In this document: one piece after another, positions 63,455 through 64,000 of the stretch
Layout: each line of letters opens with the position of its first letter
Position numbering within the stretch: position 1 is the stretch's first letter
Translations under genes and position numbers: made by a program
The notes under the pieces: generated by a model
Told to the model about the DNA's origin: nothing
What the model saw: only the letters and a program-made list of their open reading frames with translations
Database searches by the model: none
Origin: an uncultured Lachnospiraceae bacterium
Lineage (GTDB): Bacteria > Bacillota > Clostridia > Lachnospirales > Lachnospiraceae
Reading direction: 5' to 3'
DNA length: 64,000 bases
NCBI GenBank assembly: GCA_905233695.1
Contig: CAJODN010000016.1
Coordinates: 1 to 64,000 of the forward strand

Positions 63455-63543
63455 AGAAAAACGCCCAAAGTACCTCCGAGCGACTAGATGTCTTATGTCC
63501 ATCCCCGCAAGGGGTGGACCGGTAATTTCGGAGGTCTTTGCGG
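63455..63543 (-). terminator. Large nested terminator after mecA
   Basis: CGCAAAGACCTCCGA and TCGGAGGTACTTTGGGCG pair over about 15 bases, then TTTTTCTCC follows. The 45-base loop contains a second stem GTCCA-CCCC-GCAA-GGGG-TGGAC (63497-63519). It is much larger than an ordinary terminator and has the nested look of the palindromic elements elsewhere in the window. Confidence 0.65.
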
Positions 63544-63624
63544 CTTATTTTCCCCGAGTAAATACAAAAAAAGAACCAAGCACACTTGCTCAGCTCTTTC
63601 AAAATCATATTATTCCGGGAAATA

Positions 63625-64000
63625 TTATATATTCTTTAGCGTATATATCGCATCCTTTTTAATTACGCATTTCCCATGCTCGTTAATAATGGTTGTCCCG
63701 TCGTAGTCGAAGAATACTTCCTTGCCGTATTCACAGATTGCAAGGAGGAATCTGCCGATTGTCTCGGCTTCCTTTATTTCTACACGAAGATAGTATTCGT
63801 CCTTGTATGAGTATAGCGATGATTTCCTTACAGAGATATCGCCGGACAGTTCAGCAATCTTAATACATTCATCAAGTGATTCGCATCTTACCCAGAGGGG
63901 CTCTGCGACACTTATAAAGCCTTTGATTGGGCTTAGTGACTCTTCCTCCTGCTTAGCAGGCACTCCCTTCTGTGAGTTCTGTGCCGCTACCTTGCCCTCA
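63625..64000 (-). CDS. mecA: Adaptor protein MecA, C-terminal part (truncated by window edge)
   Basis: The frame is open to the window end, so the N-terminal domain and start lie outside. The 125 visible residues have the MecA C-terminal pattern: FDEC-like ESLDECIKIAELSGD, SSLYSYKDEYYLRVE, ICEYG...  and INEHGKCVIKKDAIYTL. MecA targets proteins such as ComK (in Bacillus) to ClpC/ClpP for degradation. Its C-terminal domain binds ClpC. An internal GTG at 63963 is not the start. The gap before it up to the XRE promoter has the nested terminator. Confidence 0.85.
   Translation of the reverse strand, partial: EGKVAAQNSQKGVPAKQEEESLSPIKGFISVAEPLWVRCESLDECIKIAELSGDISVRKSSLYSYKDEYYLRVEIKEAETIGRFLLAICEYGKEVFFDYDGTTIINEHGKCVIKKDAIYTLKNI

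Overview
The window looks like chromosomal DNA of a low-to-mid GC Clostridia, most likely a motile Lachnospiraceae (Butyrivibrio/Lachnospira/Roseburia-like). Pointers are the gene order dgt-dnaG-rpoD-trmK-nif3, a very acidic extension on the housekeeping sigma factor, InlB-type surface repeats, a DUF6033 protein behind a sigma-D (flagellar) type promoter, MecA, PyrK/PyrD and strong AAGGAGG-type ribosome binding sites. No phage, complete insertion sequence or CRISPR array was seen. Almost every gene reads on the minus strand; one unknown gene (51757-52695) reads plus.

Layout from left to right (transcription runs right to left). 1-700: a partial small gene and a PIN toxin-like gene broken by an exact 99-bp direct repeat. 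890-6031: a compact type IV pilus operon (pilin-like gene, pilB, pilT, pilC, pilA). 6142-6574: RNase P RNA carrying an inserted repeat. 6645-8327: uridine kinase-like protein. 8343-14459: the dgt-dnaG-rpoD-trmK-nif3 operon. 14599-18690: two flagellar-regulon candidates and a chemoreceptor. 18806-24833: acetyltransferase, tRNA-Pro(CGG), a DUF2225/Lon-like ATPase pair, glnS and a rhomboid-like protein. 25212-29489: a giant acyl-CoA dehydratase activase. 29814-35640: purE-purM-purN-purD followed by an ABC exporter. 35649-40439: a large InlB-repeat surface protein without an anchor. 40700-48816: DUF1015, MscS, pyrK, pyrD, a second PilT-like ATPase, pyrE, a small membrane protein and an M29 aminopeptidase. 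48890-51709: glycosyltransferase, a MATE transporter fused to an anti-sigma-kinase-like domain, and a 41-residue protein. 51757-60166: the lone plus gene, serA, serC, ilvB, ilvD, leuB. 60329-64000: a secreted beta-helix protein, an XRE regulator with a partner gene, and the 3' part of mecA.

The most distinctive feature is a set of at least three families of intergenic palindromic elements. They keep a common core while their stems change in a compensated way, as expected of structured RNA. One family has a copy inside the P12 region of RNase P RNA and others next to pilus genes. Another has three copies wrapped in unrelated but self-complementary arms. A third, between ilv/leu genes, shows tandem duplication in both flanking regions. 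Other points worth a look are a PilT paralogue inside the pyr operon, a pilin homologue lacking the prepilin peptidase site, a Lon-like ATPase with Asn in Walker B paired with DUF2225, and the MATE/HATPase fusion.

All calls are from reading the sequence and translations by eye. Family names come from recalled motifs, not searches.
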